A model generated the notes under the pieces. It was given only the letters and a program-made list of their open reading frames with translations, made no database searches and was not told the DNA's origin. From contig CAVXVZ010000009.1 of assembly GCA_963765375.1 (NCBI GenBank), forward strand, positions 248,001 through 312,000: a DNA stretch of 64,000 nucleotides, read 5' to 3'. The DNA is from Roseiarcus sp963765375. Lineage in GTDB: Bacteria; Pseudomonadota; Alphaproteobacteria; Rhizobiales; Beijerinckiaceae. Shown in pieces: positions 1 to 7,819 of this stretch (the first letter of the stretch is position 1; every line of letters begins with the position of its first letter). A program made the position numbers and the translations under genes.

Positions 1-241
1 TTCAACGGGAGGGGCGACGGATAGCTCTATTCCCGCGGAACGGCAAAATCCGAGGTTGCCGTTTCGCCAAACTCGCACGCGACCAAGTGACGACGCCGGT
101 TGATGGGGCAGATCCTATCTTGCAATTCCGTTTCGCCCCTCCTCTCGGGTTAGAAGTGGCACAGATCAAGAGAGACTGTCCGAAACGTCAAACTGCTACT
201 GCCACCCCGGCATAGCCGGGGGGTCTCCCGCTTACGCTAGC
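1..241. repeat. Exact 241-bp direct repeat, copy 1 (IS200/IS605-like end)
   Basis: Bases 1-241 are repeated without a visible mismatch at 30274-30514 (constant offset 30273), and the identity stops at 241/30514. The block ends in a hairpin (CCCCGGC-ATA-GCCGGGG, around 215-231) followed by cccgcttacgctag. The left end lies outside the window. In the second copy the sequence continues leftward into another GC hairpin and a gatacttac terminus on the minus strand, which resembles the right end of IS200/IS605 TnpB elements. No gene is visible inside. The family assignment is by pattern only. Confidence 0.8.
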
Positions 242-296
242 ACGTATTCTGATTTTCCGCAATCAATTGTTCGAACAGCAAGGTCGGCGAGGTCTG

Positions 297-1136
297 TCAG
301 CTGAGGCGCTGCAACGCGGCGCGAGCTTGACTGTTGTTGGGGTTGACCTGCACGGCGCGCTGGTAGGACTCGACGGCCTTCGCGTGATTGTTCAATTTTT
401 CGTAACAAGATCCGAGACCCGCCCATGCCTCCGAGTTGTTGGCGTTGACGTTGAGCGCGGCGTTGAAGTCCTCGATCGCCGCATCAAATTTCCCGGTGGC
501 CATCAAGCTCTGGCCGCGGGCCTGGTATGGCGCGCCGGCAAAGGGGTCGCGATCGATCGCATTGTTGAAGTCGGTGATCGCCTGGACGTTGTCGCCTTGG
601 CGCTGATAGATCAGTCCGCGCGCGTGGTATGCCTGCGCGCCCTCCGGGTCGAGTTTGATCGCCTGGTTGAGGTCAGCCAGCGCGGCGGGAAAGTCGTTTT
701 GCGACCGCAACAGGTTGCCGCGCCCCAGATAGGCGGCAGCGTCGTTGGGATTGACGATGATCGCCTGGTTGAAATCCTGCAGCGCCAGATTGTCTTTCTT
801 GATCTGGCGATACGCCAACGCCCGATTGGTGTAGGCGCCGGAGAAATTCGGGTCGAGCTCGATCGTATGGGTGAAATCCTCGATCGCGTTCGAATATTGG
901 CCGAGCTTGGCGTAGACCACGCCACGGGTGTTGTAAGCGGCGGGGTCGCGCGGATTGCGCTCAATGACTTCGGTGAGCGACGCGATATTTCCGGCGTTTG
1001 ATGCCTGAGCTGCGGCGCCGGCGTCAACCTCAGCAACATGGGTCGTCGGATTGAAGCCGCCGATCGTTTCGCTGCATGCGGCCAGCACCAGCGCGGTTGC
1101 CGCCAACCCCGCCGCCATCCATCTGCCTTTCAGCAT
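297..1136 (-). CDS. TPR-repeat lipoprotein
   Basis: About 279 residues. I chose the ATG at 1136 because it gives a compact signal peptide (MLKGRWMAAGLAATALVLAAC) with a lipobox ending L-A-A-C, predicting lipidation and envelope anchoring. An upstream start at 1232 would add 32 Arg-rich residues and bury the signal. The mature part is about six consecutive TPR units (N-P-x-x-A-A/Y ... L-D-P patterns, e.g. AIDRDPFAGAPYQARGQ), so it is a protein-protein interaction scaffold in the NlpI/TPR-lipoprotein style. No catalytic domain is seen. It is transcribed away from rpsU and ends 55 bp from the repeat at 1-241. The specific partner is unknown. Confidence 0.85.
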   Translation of the reverse strand: MLKGRWMAAGLAATALVLAACSETIGGFNPTTHVAEVDAGAAAQASNAGNIASLTEVIERNPRDPAAYNTRGVVYAKLGQYSNAIEDFTHTIELDPNFSGAYTNRALAYRQIKKDNLALQDFNQAIIVNPNDAAAYLGRGNLLRSQNDFPAALADLNQAIKLDPEGAQAYHARGLIYQRQGDNVQAITDFNNAIDRDPFAGAPYQARGQSLMATGKFDAAIEDFNAALNVNANNSEAWAGLGSCYEKLNNHAKAVESYQRAVQVNPNNSQARAALQRLS

Positions 1137-1277
1137 CGATCTTTCCATCATCGAGCGCCGAAGTCCGCGGCAAGCGCGGAGGGCAAAAGGGCGCACACGC
1201 CTCGATCGATGGTTGGCGACGCCATTATCCAATCCCCGCCGGCAACGTCGCCGCCGCCACAGAAGGGGCGACGCAAA

Positions 1278-1529
1278 TCAGCCGGCGGACCGCGGCGCCC
1301 CGGGGACCGGCTTCGGCTTGACGGGGAGCAGGCCCTCTCGCTGCAACTTCTTCCGCGCGAGCTTGCGCGCGCGCCGGACCGCCTCTGCCTTCTCGCGCGC
1401 CCTCTTTTCGGACGGCTTCTCGTAATGTCCGCGGAGCTTCATTTCGCGGAAAATTCCCTCACGCTGCATTTTTTTCTTCAGGGCCTTGAGAGCCTGATCG
1501 ACATTGTTGTCGCGAACGAGTACCTGCAC
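1278..1529 (-). CDS. rpsU: 30S ribosomal protein S21
   Basis: The 83-residue product has the S21 core (QVLVRDNNVDQALKALKKKM, then GIFREMKLRGHYEKPSEKR) and a very basic C-terminal tail, typical of alphaproteobacterial S21. It binds the 30S platform near the anti-Shine-Dalgarno region and helps initiation. The GTG at 1529 fits the family N-terminus and sits behind an AGGA box about 7 nt upstream. The longer reading from 1616 adds 29 residues foreign to the family. Neighbours are the TPR lipoprotein (same strand) and the divergent DUF2093 gene. Confidence 0.95.
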   Translation of the reverse strand: MQVLVRDNNVDQALKALKKKMQREGIFREMKLRGHYEKPSEKRAREKAEAVRRARKLARKKLQREGLLPVKPKPVPGAPRSAG

Positions 1530-1738
1530 GGATAATCCTGTGTGTCGAGGCCGAGCCTCATAAGAAGTGAAGGTTGGCGCCAACCGCAATAGCGCTCGCT
1601 CTCTGGAAGCAAACACCGCGGAATTGCGCGGGCTTTACCAGAGAGGCCATTTCTTGTCCAGAGCGCCCGGCGTCCGCGGCAACAATCCGGTTCCCTTGGC
1701 ATGTCGATCGTGGCATAGAACAATCCAGGGAACTCGTG

Positions 1739-1987
1739 ATGAACAGATTTGAGCGGCGTCCGATCGACGCTGGCGAAGCGAAAATTGAATTTGTGGACGG
1801 CGAATATCGCATCGTTCGGCCCGGGGCCTTCGTGCGGTGCGCCGTCACCGGCGAGCCGATCCCCCTCGAGGAACTGCGCTATTGGAGCGTCGATTGGCAG
1901 GAGGCCTATTCCAGTCCGGCTGCCTCGATGAAGCGCGTATGCGAGAGCGGTTATGGGCGCCGCGACGGTGACTATATACGCGAATAA
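1739..1987 (+). CDS. DUF2093 family protein
   Basis: An 82-residue protein starting MNRFERRPIDAGEAKIEFV with the conserved block RCAVTGEPIPLEELRYWSV and WQEAY, which I recognise as DUF2093, a small family of unknown function common in alphaproteobacteria. The ATG at 1739 matches the family start; an in-frame extension to 1574 is not family-like. No signal peptide or membrane segment is seen. The C-terminal 20 residues after the core are variable. Function is not known and the neighbours (rpsU, an amino-acid-binding protein) do not clarify it. Confidence 0.85.
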   Translation: MNRFERRPIDAGEAKIEFVDGEYRIVRPGAFVRCAVTGEPIPLEELRYWSVDWQEAYSSPAASMKRVCESGYGRRDGDYIRE

Positions 1988-2062
1988 ACCGTTGTGAAGC
2001 GCGCCCGTGACGGGTGGCGCGGGAAAGGGCGGCCGCGTAATCGATCGTCAATCGTCCGCACG

Positions 2063-3118
2063 CTATCGAATCGGCGGGGCGTATTGGATGCCGCCGGAGT
2101 TCCACAACTGATTGAGTCCGCGCGGAATGGCGAGCTGGGTCTTCGAGCCCAGGTTGCGCTCGAAGACTTCGCCGTAGTTTCCAACATATCGGACAATGTT
2201 CGCCGCCCAATCGTTGCTGAGCCCGATCTGCTCGCCGAAGTCCCCGCTGGTCCCGACCAAGCGCATCACCTCGGGCTTCTGCGATTTCAACGCCTGATTG
2301 ATGGTCTTTGAACTCACCCCGAGCTCCTCGGCATTGACCATGGCGAAATAGGTCCACTTCACGACACTGATCCATTGCAGGTCGCTGTCGCGCACCACCG
2401 GGCCCAAGGGCTCCTTTGAGATCACATCCGGGAGAATGACGTGATCCCTCGGATTGGAAAGGCGCAGCCGCAGCGCATAGAGTTGGGAAAGGTCGCTGGT
2501 CAGGACCGAGCATTGACCGGCGTCGTAATACTTGATCGCCTGGTCGGTTGACGAGGCGACGACCTCCTGAAGGGTCATGCCGTTGCTGGTGAAGAAATCG
2601 GCGAGATTGTCAATCGTGGTGGTGCCGCCTTGCACGCACACCTTTGCGCCGTCGAGCTCTAGCGCCGAATTGATCCGCATGGCGCGGGGGGCCATGAATC
2701 CCTGCCCGTCGTAATAGGTGACGCCCACAAAAGTCAGGCCGAAATCGGCTTCGCGCCCCATCGTCCAGGTCGAGTTGCGCGACAGGACGTCGATCTTGCG
2801 GTCTCTCAAGGCCTGGAACCGGGCGTCGGCCGAAAGCGGCACGAGCTTGACCTTGTTCGGATCGCCAAAGATGGCGGCGGCGATCGCACGGCAGAAATCG
2901 ACGTCGAATCCACTCCAGAGCCCCCGCTGGTCGACGAACGAGAACCCCGGCAATCCCTCGTTCACGCCGCAGATCAACGACCCGCGCGCCCTCACCTCGG
3001 TCAAGGTTGGGGACGACGCGAATGCGGAGGCGCCGACGGTCATCGCCAACAGAATCGTCGAGAGAGCCCAATGAAAGGCTACTCGACCCGTCCTCGTCGC
3101 TCTATCTGGAGGAACCAT
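2063..3118 (-). CDS. aapJ: General L-amino-acid ABC transporter substrate-binding protein (AapJ-like)
   Basis: A 351-residue periplasmic solute-binding protein of the SBP_bac_3 type. From the ATG at 3118 there is a signal peptide (hydrophobic WALSTILLAMTVGASAFA), then the family start LTEVRARGSLICGVNEGLPG, the GLWSGFDVDFCRAIAAAIFG core, and RNSTWTMGREADFGLTFVGV. These are AapJ/BztA features: binding of polar L-amino acids for an AapQMP permease. No aapQ, aapM or aapP follows here, so the partner permease must be elsewhere or this is an orphan binding protein. The predicted start leaves a 210-bp region before the IS1182 element that separates it from maoC. Confidence 0.85.
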   Translation of the reverse strand: MVPPDRATRTGRVAFHWALSTILLAMTVGASAFASSPTLTEVRARGSLICGVNEGLPGFSFVDQRGLWSGFDVDFCRAIAAAIFGDPNKVKLVPLSADARFQALRDRKIDVLSRNSTWTMGREADFGLTFVGVTYYDGQGFMAPRAMRINSALELDGAKVCVQGGTTTIDNLADFFTSNGMTLQEVVASSTDQAIKYYDAGQCSVLTSDLSQLYALRLRLSNPRDHVILPDVISKEPLGPVVRDSDLQWISVVKWTYFAMVNAEELGVSSKTINQALKSQKPEVMRLVGTSGDFGEQIGLSNDWAANIVRYVGNYGEVFERNLGSKTQLAIPRGLNQLWNSGGIQYAPPIR

Positions 3119-3328
3119 GCGGCAGTTTACCGTCGACCCCGTCCGACGACTGTAGCTCAGAGACAAGCCCGAGAAAACTGGCCCCGTTCCGCCAAGATCC
3201 GCCGCCAGTAGTTCAGCTCTCCCATAACGGCGGCGGTTAAGCGGTGGCGAGCGGACCAACTCGCGGGAATCAGATTGCGGCGCGTTCCAACGCGATGTAC
3301 GAGCCGGTCGCGCCCGGATTGGAGATTC
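3119..3328. other. Intergenic region left of IS1182 element
   Basis: About 210 bp between the aapJ-like start and the left end of the IS. Before the insertion this would have been the divergent control region shared by the aapJ-like gene and maoC, of which only about 24 bp remain on the maoC side. I see no gene and no clear promoter here. Confidence 0.5.
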
Positions 3329-4908
3329 CTAGGAGCCTGTCTGCTTAATCCCGGCGAGATGGGATTTGAACCGCTCAAGCCAGTCGGAGAGCCGGATGCA
3401 GCAAATTCGCGCATCCGGTTTGATGTAAGGGTGGAAGCTTTGCGGCCATCGTTCGTTGCACCGTTTCCGAGGTGGCGAAGCTCAGCCGGTTGCGAGTGCG
3501 GCAAGGGACGGGGTCCGCCCCTGGGCGAGCTTCAAGATATTGTGGGCGAGGCAGACGAGGCCCCACTCGTTGGCGACCTTCTCGACGCCGCGCAAGAGAA
3601 ACTGACGGAAGCCGCGCGCCTGCTTGATCTGTCCGAACACCGGCTCAGGCAGCTGCTTTCTTAAGCGGTAGGGGCTGGAGTGCCCGCCGGCCTTGATTCT
3701 TTCGCGCATGGCGGCGACGCGGGCGCCGCCGCCTTCTCCTTCCCCGGCGTGCTTGGCCCGCCCCGGCGCGATATAGGCGTCGATCTCGCGTTCCTCCATC
3801 GCCGCAAGGTTGGCCTCGGAGCAATAGCCCGCGTCCGCCGACAGTTGCGTCGGCTTCTTGCCCAGATTGGCTTCGATGGCGTCGGCGATCGGCGCCAATT
3901 GATGTTGATCGCTCTGCTTCGCGTCGAGGCCGTGGGCGACGATCACCTGCGCCGTCGCGTCGACCGCCGCCTGCGCATTGTAGCCCTGGATGAAGCCGTC
4001 CTTGGTTTTCATGATGCGGCTTTCGGGATCGGTGAAGTTCTTCTGCGCTTTGGGGTCGGGCTCTTCGGATGGCGGGGCGGCGGGCTTGCCCGGTTTCTTG
4101 CGGCCCTCGGCTTGTCGCCGCTCCTCGGCCTCGGCCTGCGCTTTGGCCTTGGCCGCCGCGGCCGCTTTCGCCTCGGCCTCCAATTCGGCCTTCGCCGCCC
4201 GGATCTTCTCGGCGCGCTTCTTCTTGTCGGCGACCCATTTGGGCAGCTCCTCGCCGCTCTTGTCGCGGCCGAAGGCTCTGTCTTCCTCGGCGTCCGCAGC
4301 CGCGGCTGCGCTCAGCCACCGCTCGACCTCGGCCTCGAGCTCCGCCGCACGCTTCTCCATCCGCTCGTAGCTCATCGCCTTGTGCTTGGAGGCGTTCGCC
4401 TTGATCTTCGTCCCGTCGAGCGCGACATGGCCAAGCTTCACAAATCCCGCCTGTTCGCACAGCTTGAGAACTTGCCCGAACAGTCCCGCAAGCGCCTTCA
4501 AGTGCCGCTTGCGGAAGTCGGAGACGGTGCGAAAATCCGGCGGATCGAGCCCGACAATGCTCATGAAGTCGACCCGTTCGCGCGTCGCCTTGGCGATCCG
4601 GCGCGACGAGTAGACGCCGTGACAATAGCCGTACAGCAACAGCGCCGTCATCATCGCCGGGTCAAACGGCGGCTGCCCGCGCTCGCTCGCATACGCGGCT
4701 TCGATCTCACCAAGGTTGAGATGCTCGAGCACAAGCGCCAAAATGAAGCGAGCCAGATGGTCCTCGCCGACAAAGTCCTGCACGCTCGGCGGCAACAACA
4801 GCGGCTGATCGATCGTCCAGGGCCGGAAGGTCTTGCTCATAAGCAAGCAGAATCCAATTCGCGCAAACGCCGCCACCAAAATCCCCCATTTCTCGGACAG
4901 GCTCCTAG
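3329..4908 (-). mobile_element. IS1182-type insertion sequence
   Basis: About 1.58 kb with terminal inverted repeats ctaggagcctgtc (3329-3341) and gacaggctcctag (4896-4908), a perfect 13-bp match. The outermost CTAG may belong to the inverted repeat or be a 4-bp palindromic target duplication; the sequence cannot separate these. A single intact transposase gene lies on the minus strand, with about 140 bp of non-coding sequence on the left. The right end lies 24 bp before the maoC start codon. Confidence 0.85.
3482..4840 (-). CDS. IS1182-family transposase
   Basis: A 452-residue DDE transposase starting MSKTFRPWTIDQPLLLPPSV. The N-terminal DUF772-type domain is recognisable (FDPAMMTALLLYGYCHGVYS, RVDFMSIVGLDPPDFRTVSDFR). 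The catalytic domain includes VALDGTKIKANASKHK and, after a long Ala/Glu/Lys-rich insert (residues about 180-265), NFTDPESRIMKTKDGFIQGY, SADAGYCSEANL and a C-terminal FGQIKQARGFRQFLLRGVEKV segment. It appears uninterrupted, so the element may be active. The ATG at 4840 is preferred to an upstream in-frame start at 4879 because the family begins near MSK. Confidence 0.9.
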   Translation of the reverse strand: MSKTFRPWTIDQPLLLPPSVQDFVGEDHLARFILALVLEHLNLGEIEAAYASERGQPPFDPAMMTALLLYGYCHGVYSSRRIAKATRERVDFMSIVGLDPPDFRTVSDFRKRHLKALAGLFGQVLKLCEQAGFVKLGHVALDGTKIKANASKHKAMSYERMEKRAAELEAEVERWLSAAAAADAEEDRAFGRDKSGEELPKWVADKKKRAEKIRAAKAELEAEAKAAAAAKAKAQAEAEERRQAEGRKKPGKPAAPPSEEPDPKAQKNFTDPESRIMKTKDGFIQGYNAQAAVDATAQVIVAHGLDAKQSDQHQLAPIADAIEANLGKKPTQLSADAGYCSEANLAAMEEREIDAYIAPGRAKHAGEGEGGGARVAAMRERIKAGGHSSPYRLRKQLPEPVFGQIKQARGFRQFLLRGVEKVANEWGLVCLAHNILKLAQGRTPSLAALATG

Positions 4909-4932
4909 TCCGCGCGATCAGGAAGCGAGGCG

Positions 4933-5376
4933 ATGGTCGAGTGGTTCGATGATCTCGTTCTTGGCATGCGCTTCAAGAGCCCGGAAAAGCGGGTGACCCG
5001 CGAAGAGATAAAGCGGTTCGCCTCCGAATATGATCCCCAGCCCTATCATCTCGACGAGGCCGCCGCTCAACGCTCGGTCTTCGAAGGCCTCGCCGCCTCG
5101 GGCTGGCACACGGCGGCTATGGCGATGCGCCTCGCGGTTGAAACCCGCCCGTTCGGGCCGCACCCCCTTCTCGGGCTTGGCGTGGATGAGTTGCGATGGC
5201 TTGCCCCGGTGCGCCCGGACGATGTGATCCATCTCGAAGGCGAGGTCGTCGAACTCACGCCCTCGCGGTCGAAGCCTCAAGGCATCGCTCGCGTCAAATG
5301 GACGGCGTTCAATCAACGGGGCGAACCAGTCTACACCTTCAATCCGATTGCAATCGTACCGCGCCGCCCCGCCTGA
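4933..5376 (+). CDS. MaoC-like (R)-specific enoyl-CoA hydratase
   Basis: A 147-residue single hotdog domain of the MaoC dehydratase family. The hydratase signature is visible: YDPQPYHLDEAAAQRSVF followed by GLAASGWHTAAMAMR, the Asp/His pair of R-hydratases. It probably hydrates enoyl-CoA to (R)-3-hydroxyacyl-CoA. It precedes the beta-oxidation genes on the same strand but is separated from fadE by a 126-bp promoter-like gap. The start has an AGGA/GAGG box (about 4921-4929) and lies only 24 bp from the IS1182 end, so its native promoter has probably been displaced. Confidence 0.85.
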   Translation: MVEWFDDLVLGMRFKSPEKRVTREEIKRFASEYDPQPYHLDEAAAQRSVFEGLAASGWHTAAMAMRLAVETRPFGPHPLLGLGVDELRWLAPVRPDDVIHLEGEVVELTPSRSKPQGIARVKWTAFNQRGEPVYTFNPIAIVPRRPA

Positions 5377-5401
5377 ACGAGAGGCTGGGTTACGATTTTG
5401 C

Positions 5402-5436
5402 TTGCATTGGGCGACAAGATAGTTCATATGTGAACT
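5402..5436 (+). promoter_or_regulatory. Promoter with operator-like palindrome upstream of fadE
   Basis: A perfect inverted repeat AGTTCA-TATG-TGAACT spans 5421-5436. It overlaps a candidate -10 (CATATG, 5425-5430) that lies 17 bp after a candidate -35 (TTGCAT, 5402-5407). Short GTTCA/TGAAC dyads of this kind are typical operators of TetR-type fatty-acid repressors, so acyl-CoA-responsive repression of the fad genes is plausible. No such regulator gene is adjacent. Confidence 0.45.
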
Positions 5437-5502
5437 TTATTGCGGCGATGACGCCGCAGCCGCCGCTTTAGGCGGGTTTCCGCTTGTCTATCGGAGAGTG
5501 CG

Positions 5503-7293
5503 ATGCCGACTTACAAGGCGCCGGTGAGCGACACCGTTTTTCTGCTGAACGACGTGTTCAACTACGCGAACTACGCCAACCTTCCCGGCTTCTCGGAGGC
5601 GCCGATCGACGTCGTCGAGGCTGTCCTCGGCGAGGGGGCGAAATTCGTCGAGGAGGTCGTCCAGCCACTCAACCGCGTGGGCGACGCTGAAGGCTGCAAA
5701 CGCCACGACGACGGCAGCGTGACCACGCCCAAGGGCTTCAAACAGGCCTACAAGGCGCTGGTCGAAGGCGGATGGGTCGGCCTCGCGGGCGATCCCGCCT
5801 TCGGCGGCCAGGGCCTGCCGATGTTTCTGGCGGTCCTGTTCAGCGAATACGCCTATGGCGCCAATATCGCCTTCTCGATGTATCCCGGCCTCACCAATGG
5901 CGCGGTCGCTGCACTATCAGTCCATGCGAGCGACGAGCTCAAATCGAGATATCTGCGGAAGATGACCACCGGCGAGTGGACAGGCACCATGTGCCTGACC
6001 GAGCCCCATTGCGGCACCGATCTCGGCCTCATCAAGACCCGGGCGGTCCCTAAGGCCGATGGCTCCTACGCCATTTCCGGCCAGAAGATCTTCATCTCGG
6101 CCGGCGAGCACGACCTCGCCGACAACATCGTCCACCTGGTGCTGGCGCGAATCGACGGCGCGCCGGCTGGGGTCAAGGGCATCTCGCTCTTCCTCGTGCC
6201 GAAATTCCTGCCCGGCTCCGGTGGAGGCGTCGGCGAACGCAACGGCGTCATGTGCGGATCGATCGAGCACAAAATGGGCATTCACGCCAACACGACGGCC
6301 GTACTCAATTTCGACGGCGCCACGGGCTGGTTGGTCGGCGAGCAGCATCGCGGCCTTCCGGCGATGTTCGTGATGATGAACGGCGCCCGGCTCGGCGTCG
6401 CCGTTCAGGGCCTCGGCGTTTCGGAGGTCGCCTATCAAAACGCCGCGGCCTACGCCAAGGAACGCCGGCAAGGCCGTTCGCTCAAAGGCCCGGTCGAGCC
6501 GGACAAGCCGGCTGATTTGCTGCTGGTCCATCCCGACGTCCGCCGCATGCTGCTCGAGGTGCGCGCCTTCAATGAAGGGGCGCGGGCGCTCCTGGTCTGG
6601 ATCGCCCTCACCCAGGACGAAGCCCGCCACGCCCCGGACGAGAAGGCGAGGCAGGCGGCCGACGACCGGCTCGGCCTGATGACGCCGGTGCTCAAGGGCG
6701 TCTTCACCGACTATGGCTTCGCCAATGCGGTCAAGGCGCAGCAGGTGCTGGGCGGCCACGGCTACATCGCCGAATGGGGCATGGAGCAGTTCGTGCGCGA
6801 CGCGCGCATCGCCATGATCTACGAGGGCGCGAACGGCGTGCAGGCGCTCGACCTTGTCGTCCGCAAGCTGCCGAAGGACGGCAGCCGCGCGCTCATGGCT
6901 TTCCTCAGCGAGGTTGCGCAGTTCCTGGCGGCGGAAAAGAGCGACGCCGCGCTCGCTCCCTATCTCGGCGGCCTGCAGGCGGCCTTGGGTCATCTGCAGC
7001 AGGCGAGCCTGTGGCTGTCGCGCAATGGCGTCGCCGATCCCAACAACGCCGGCGCGGCGTCGACCGACTATATGCATCTCTTCGGATTAACCGCGCTCGG
7101 CTATATGTGGGCGCGCGTGGTCAAAGCGGTTTTGGCCCGCCAGGCGAAGGGCGAAAGCAATTCGGCCCTTGACGCGAAATTGATCATCGCCAAGTTCTTC
7201 AGCGAGCGTATGCTGCCGGAAACGGCGGCGCATCTGGCGAGGCTCAGTACCGGCGCTTCGACGCTGATGGCGTTGCCCGCGGAAGCGTTCTGA
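5503..7293 (+). CDS. Acyl-CoA dehydrogenase (long FadE type, C-terminal extension)
   Basis: A 596-residue flavoprotein of the long bacterial acyl-CoA dehydrogenase group, beginning MPTYKAPVSDTVFLLNDVF. Visible elements are the acyl-CoA/FAD binding segment TGTMCLTEPHCGTDLGLIKT, the middle beta domain (ISGQKIFISAGEHDL), and the helical C-terminal half with QVLGGHGYIAEWGMEQFVRD and the expected catalytic Glu in IAMIYEGANG (Glu441). The last ~120 residues are the acyl-CoA dehydrogenase C-terminal domain seen in this subfamily. It performs the first alpha,beta-oxidation step of acyl-CoA. It heads the run of GFA protein, thiolase and FadB on the same strand. Confidence 0.93.
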   Translation: MPTYKAPVSDTVFLLNDVFNYANYANLPGFSEAPIDVVEAVLGEGAKFVEEVVQPLNRVGDAEGCKRHDDGSVTTPKGFKQAYKALVEGGWVGLAGDPAFGGQGLPMFLAVLFSEYAYGANIAFSMYPGLTNGAVAALSVHASDELKSRYLRKMTTGEWTGTMCLTEPHCGTDLGLIKTRAVPKADGSYAISGQKIFISAGEHDLADNIVHLVLARIDGAPAGVKGISLFLVPKFLPGSGGGVGERNGVMCGSIEHKMGIHANTTAVLNFDGATGWLVGEQHRGLPAMFVMMNGARLGVAVQGLGVSEVAYQNAAAYAKERRQGRSLKGPVEPDKPADLLLVHPDVRRMLLEVRAFNEGARALLVWIALTQDEARHAPDEKARQAADDRLGLMTPVLKGVFTDYGFANAVKAQQVLGGHGYIAEWGMEQFVRDARIAMIYEGANGVQALDLVVRKLPKDGSRALMAFLSEVAQFLAAEKSDAALAPYLGGLQAALGHLQQASLWLSRNGVADPNNAGAASTDYMHLFGLTALGYMWARVVKAVLARQAKGESNSALDAKLIIAKFFSERMLPETAAHLARLSTGASTLMALPAEAF

Positions 7294-7320
7294 GAGCGTG
7301 TTTGAGGGAGGCTAAGGGCG

Positions 7321-7785
7321 ATGGCGATCGATGTGGCTGCCTTGGCTGGAGGGTGCCAGTGCGGCGCGGTGCGCTACCGGCTGATGGCCGAGCCGACCGG
7401 CGTCAGCGTCTGCCATTGCCGAATGTGCCAAAAGGCGAGCGGCGGACCGTTCATGGTCTTCGGCGGCGTGCGGATGGCGGAATTCGTCGTCACCAGTGGC
7501 GCGATCTCGACTTTTCAGAGTTCGGACATCGCGGAGCGAGGCTTCTGCGCCCAATGCGGAACGCCTTTGACTTATCGAGGCCTCGGCGCCGACCGCGTCA
7601 GCGTGACGCTAGGCAGTCTCGACGACCCGAACGAAGTGCAGCCGACAGCGCAACTCGGCGTCGAATCGAAAGTGCGCTGGCTTGCGCGCTCCTTGGGCGC
7701 TCCGGAGACGCTCACTGAGCAATGGCTCGCGCGGAAGAAGATCGCCGCTGTCCAAAATCACCAGCACCCGGATCGCGAAGCTTGA
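7321..7785 (+). CDS. GFA/CENP-V family zinc protein
   Basis: A 154-residue protein with the GFA fold: GGCQCGAVRYRL, then SVCHCRMCQKASGGPFMVFGG, and FCAQCGTPLTYRGLGADR. The Cys clusters match the two zinc sites of glutathione-dependent formaldehyde-activating enzyme-like proteins. Family members are mostly of unknown substrate; only some act on S-hydroxymethylglutathione. It sits between fadE and the thiolase, 27 bp after fadE, so it is co-transcribed. That context does not reveal a role in beta-oxidation. The C-terminal 30 residues are unremarkable. Confidence 0.85.
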   Translation: MAIDVAALAGGCQCGAVRYRLMAEPTGVSVCHCRMCQKASGGPFMVFGGVRMAEFVVTSGAISTFQSSDIAERGFCAQCGTPLTYRGLGADRVSVTLGSLDDPNEVQPTAQLGVESKVRWLARSLGAPETLTEQWLARKKIAAVQNHQHPDREA

Positions 7786-7819
7786 GCGCCGCGCGGCTTG
7801 CGCGGCAAGGAGAACTCCA

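Noticed and set aside
3355..3380. Possible tRNA T-arm (GGTTCAAATCC on the minus strand)
   Set aside because: The stem does not pair and it lies inside the IS1182 end; no acceptor or anticodon arm can be folded.
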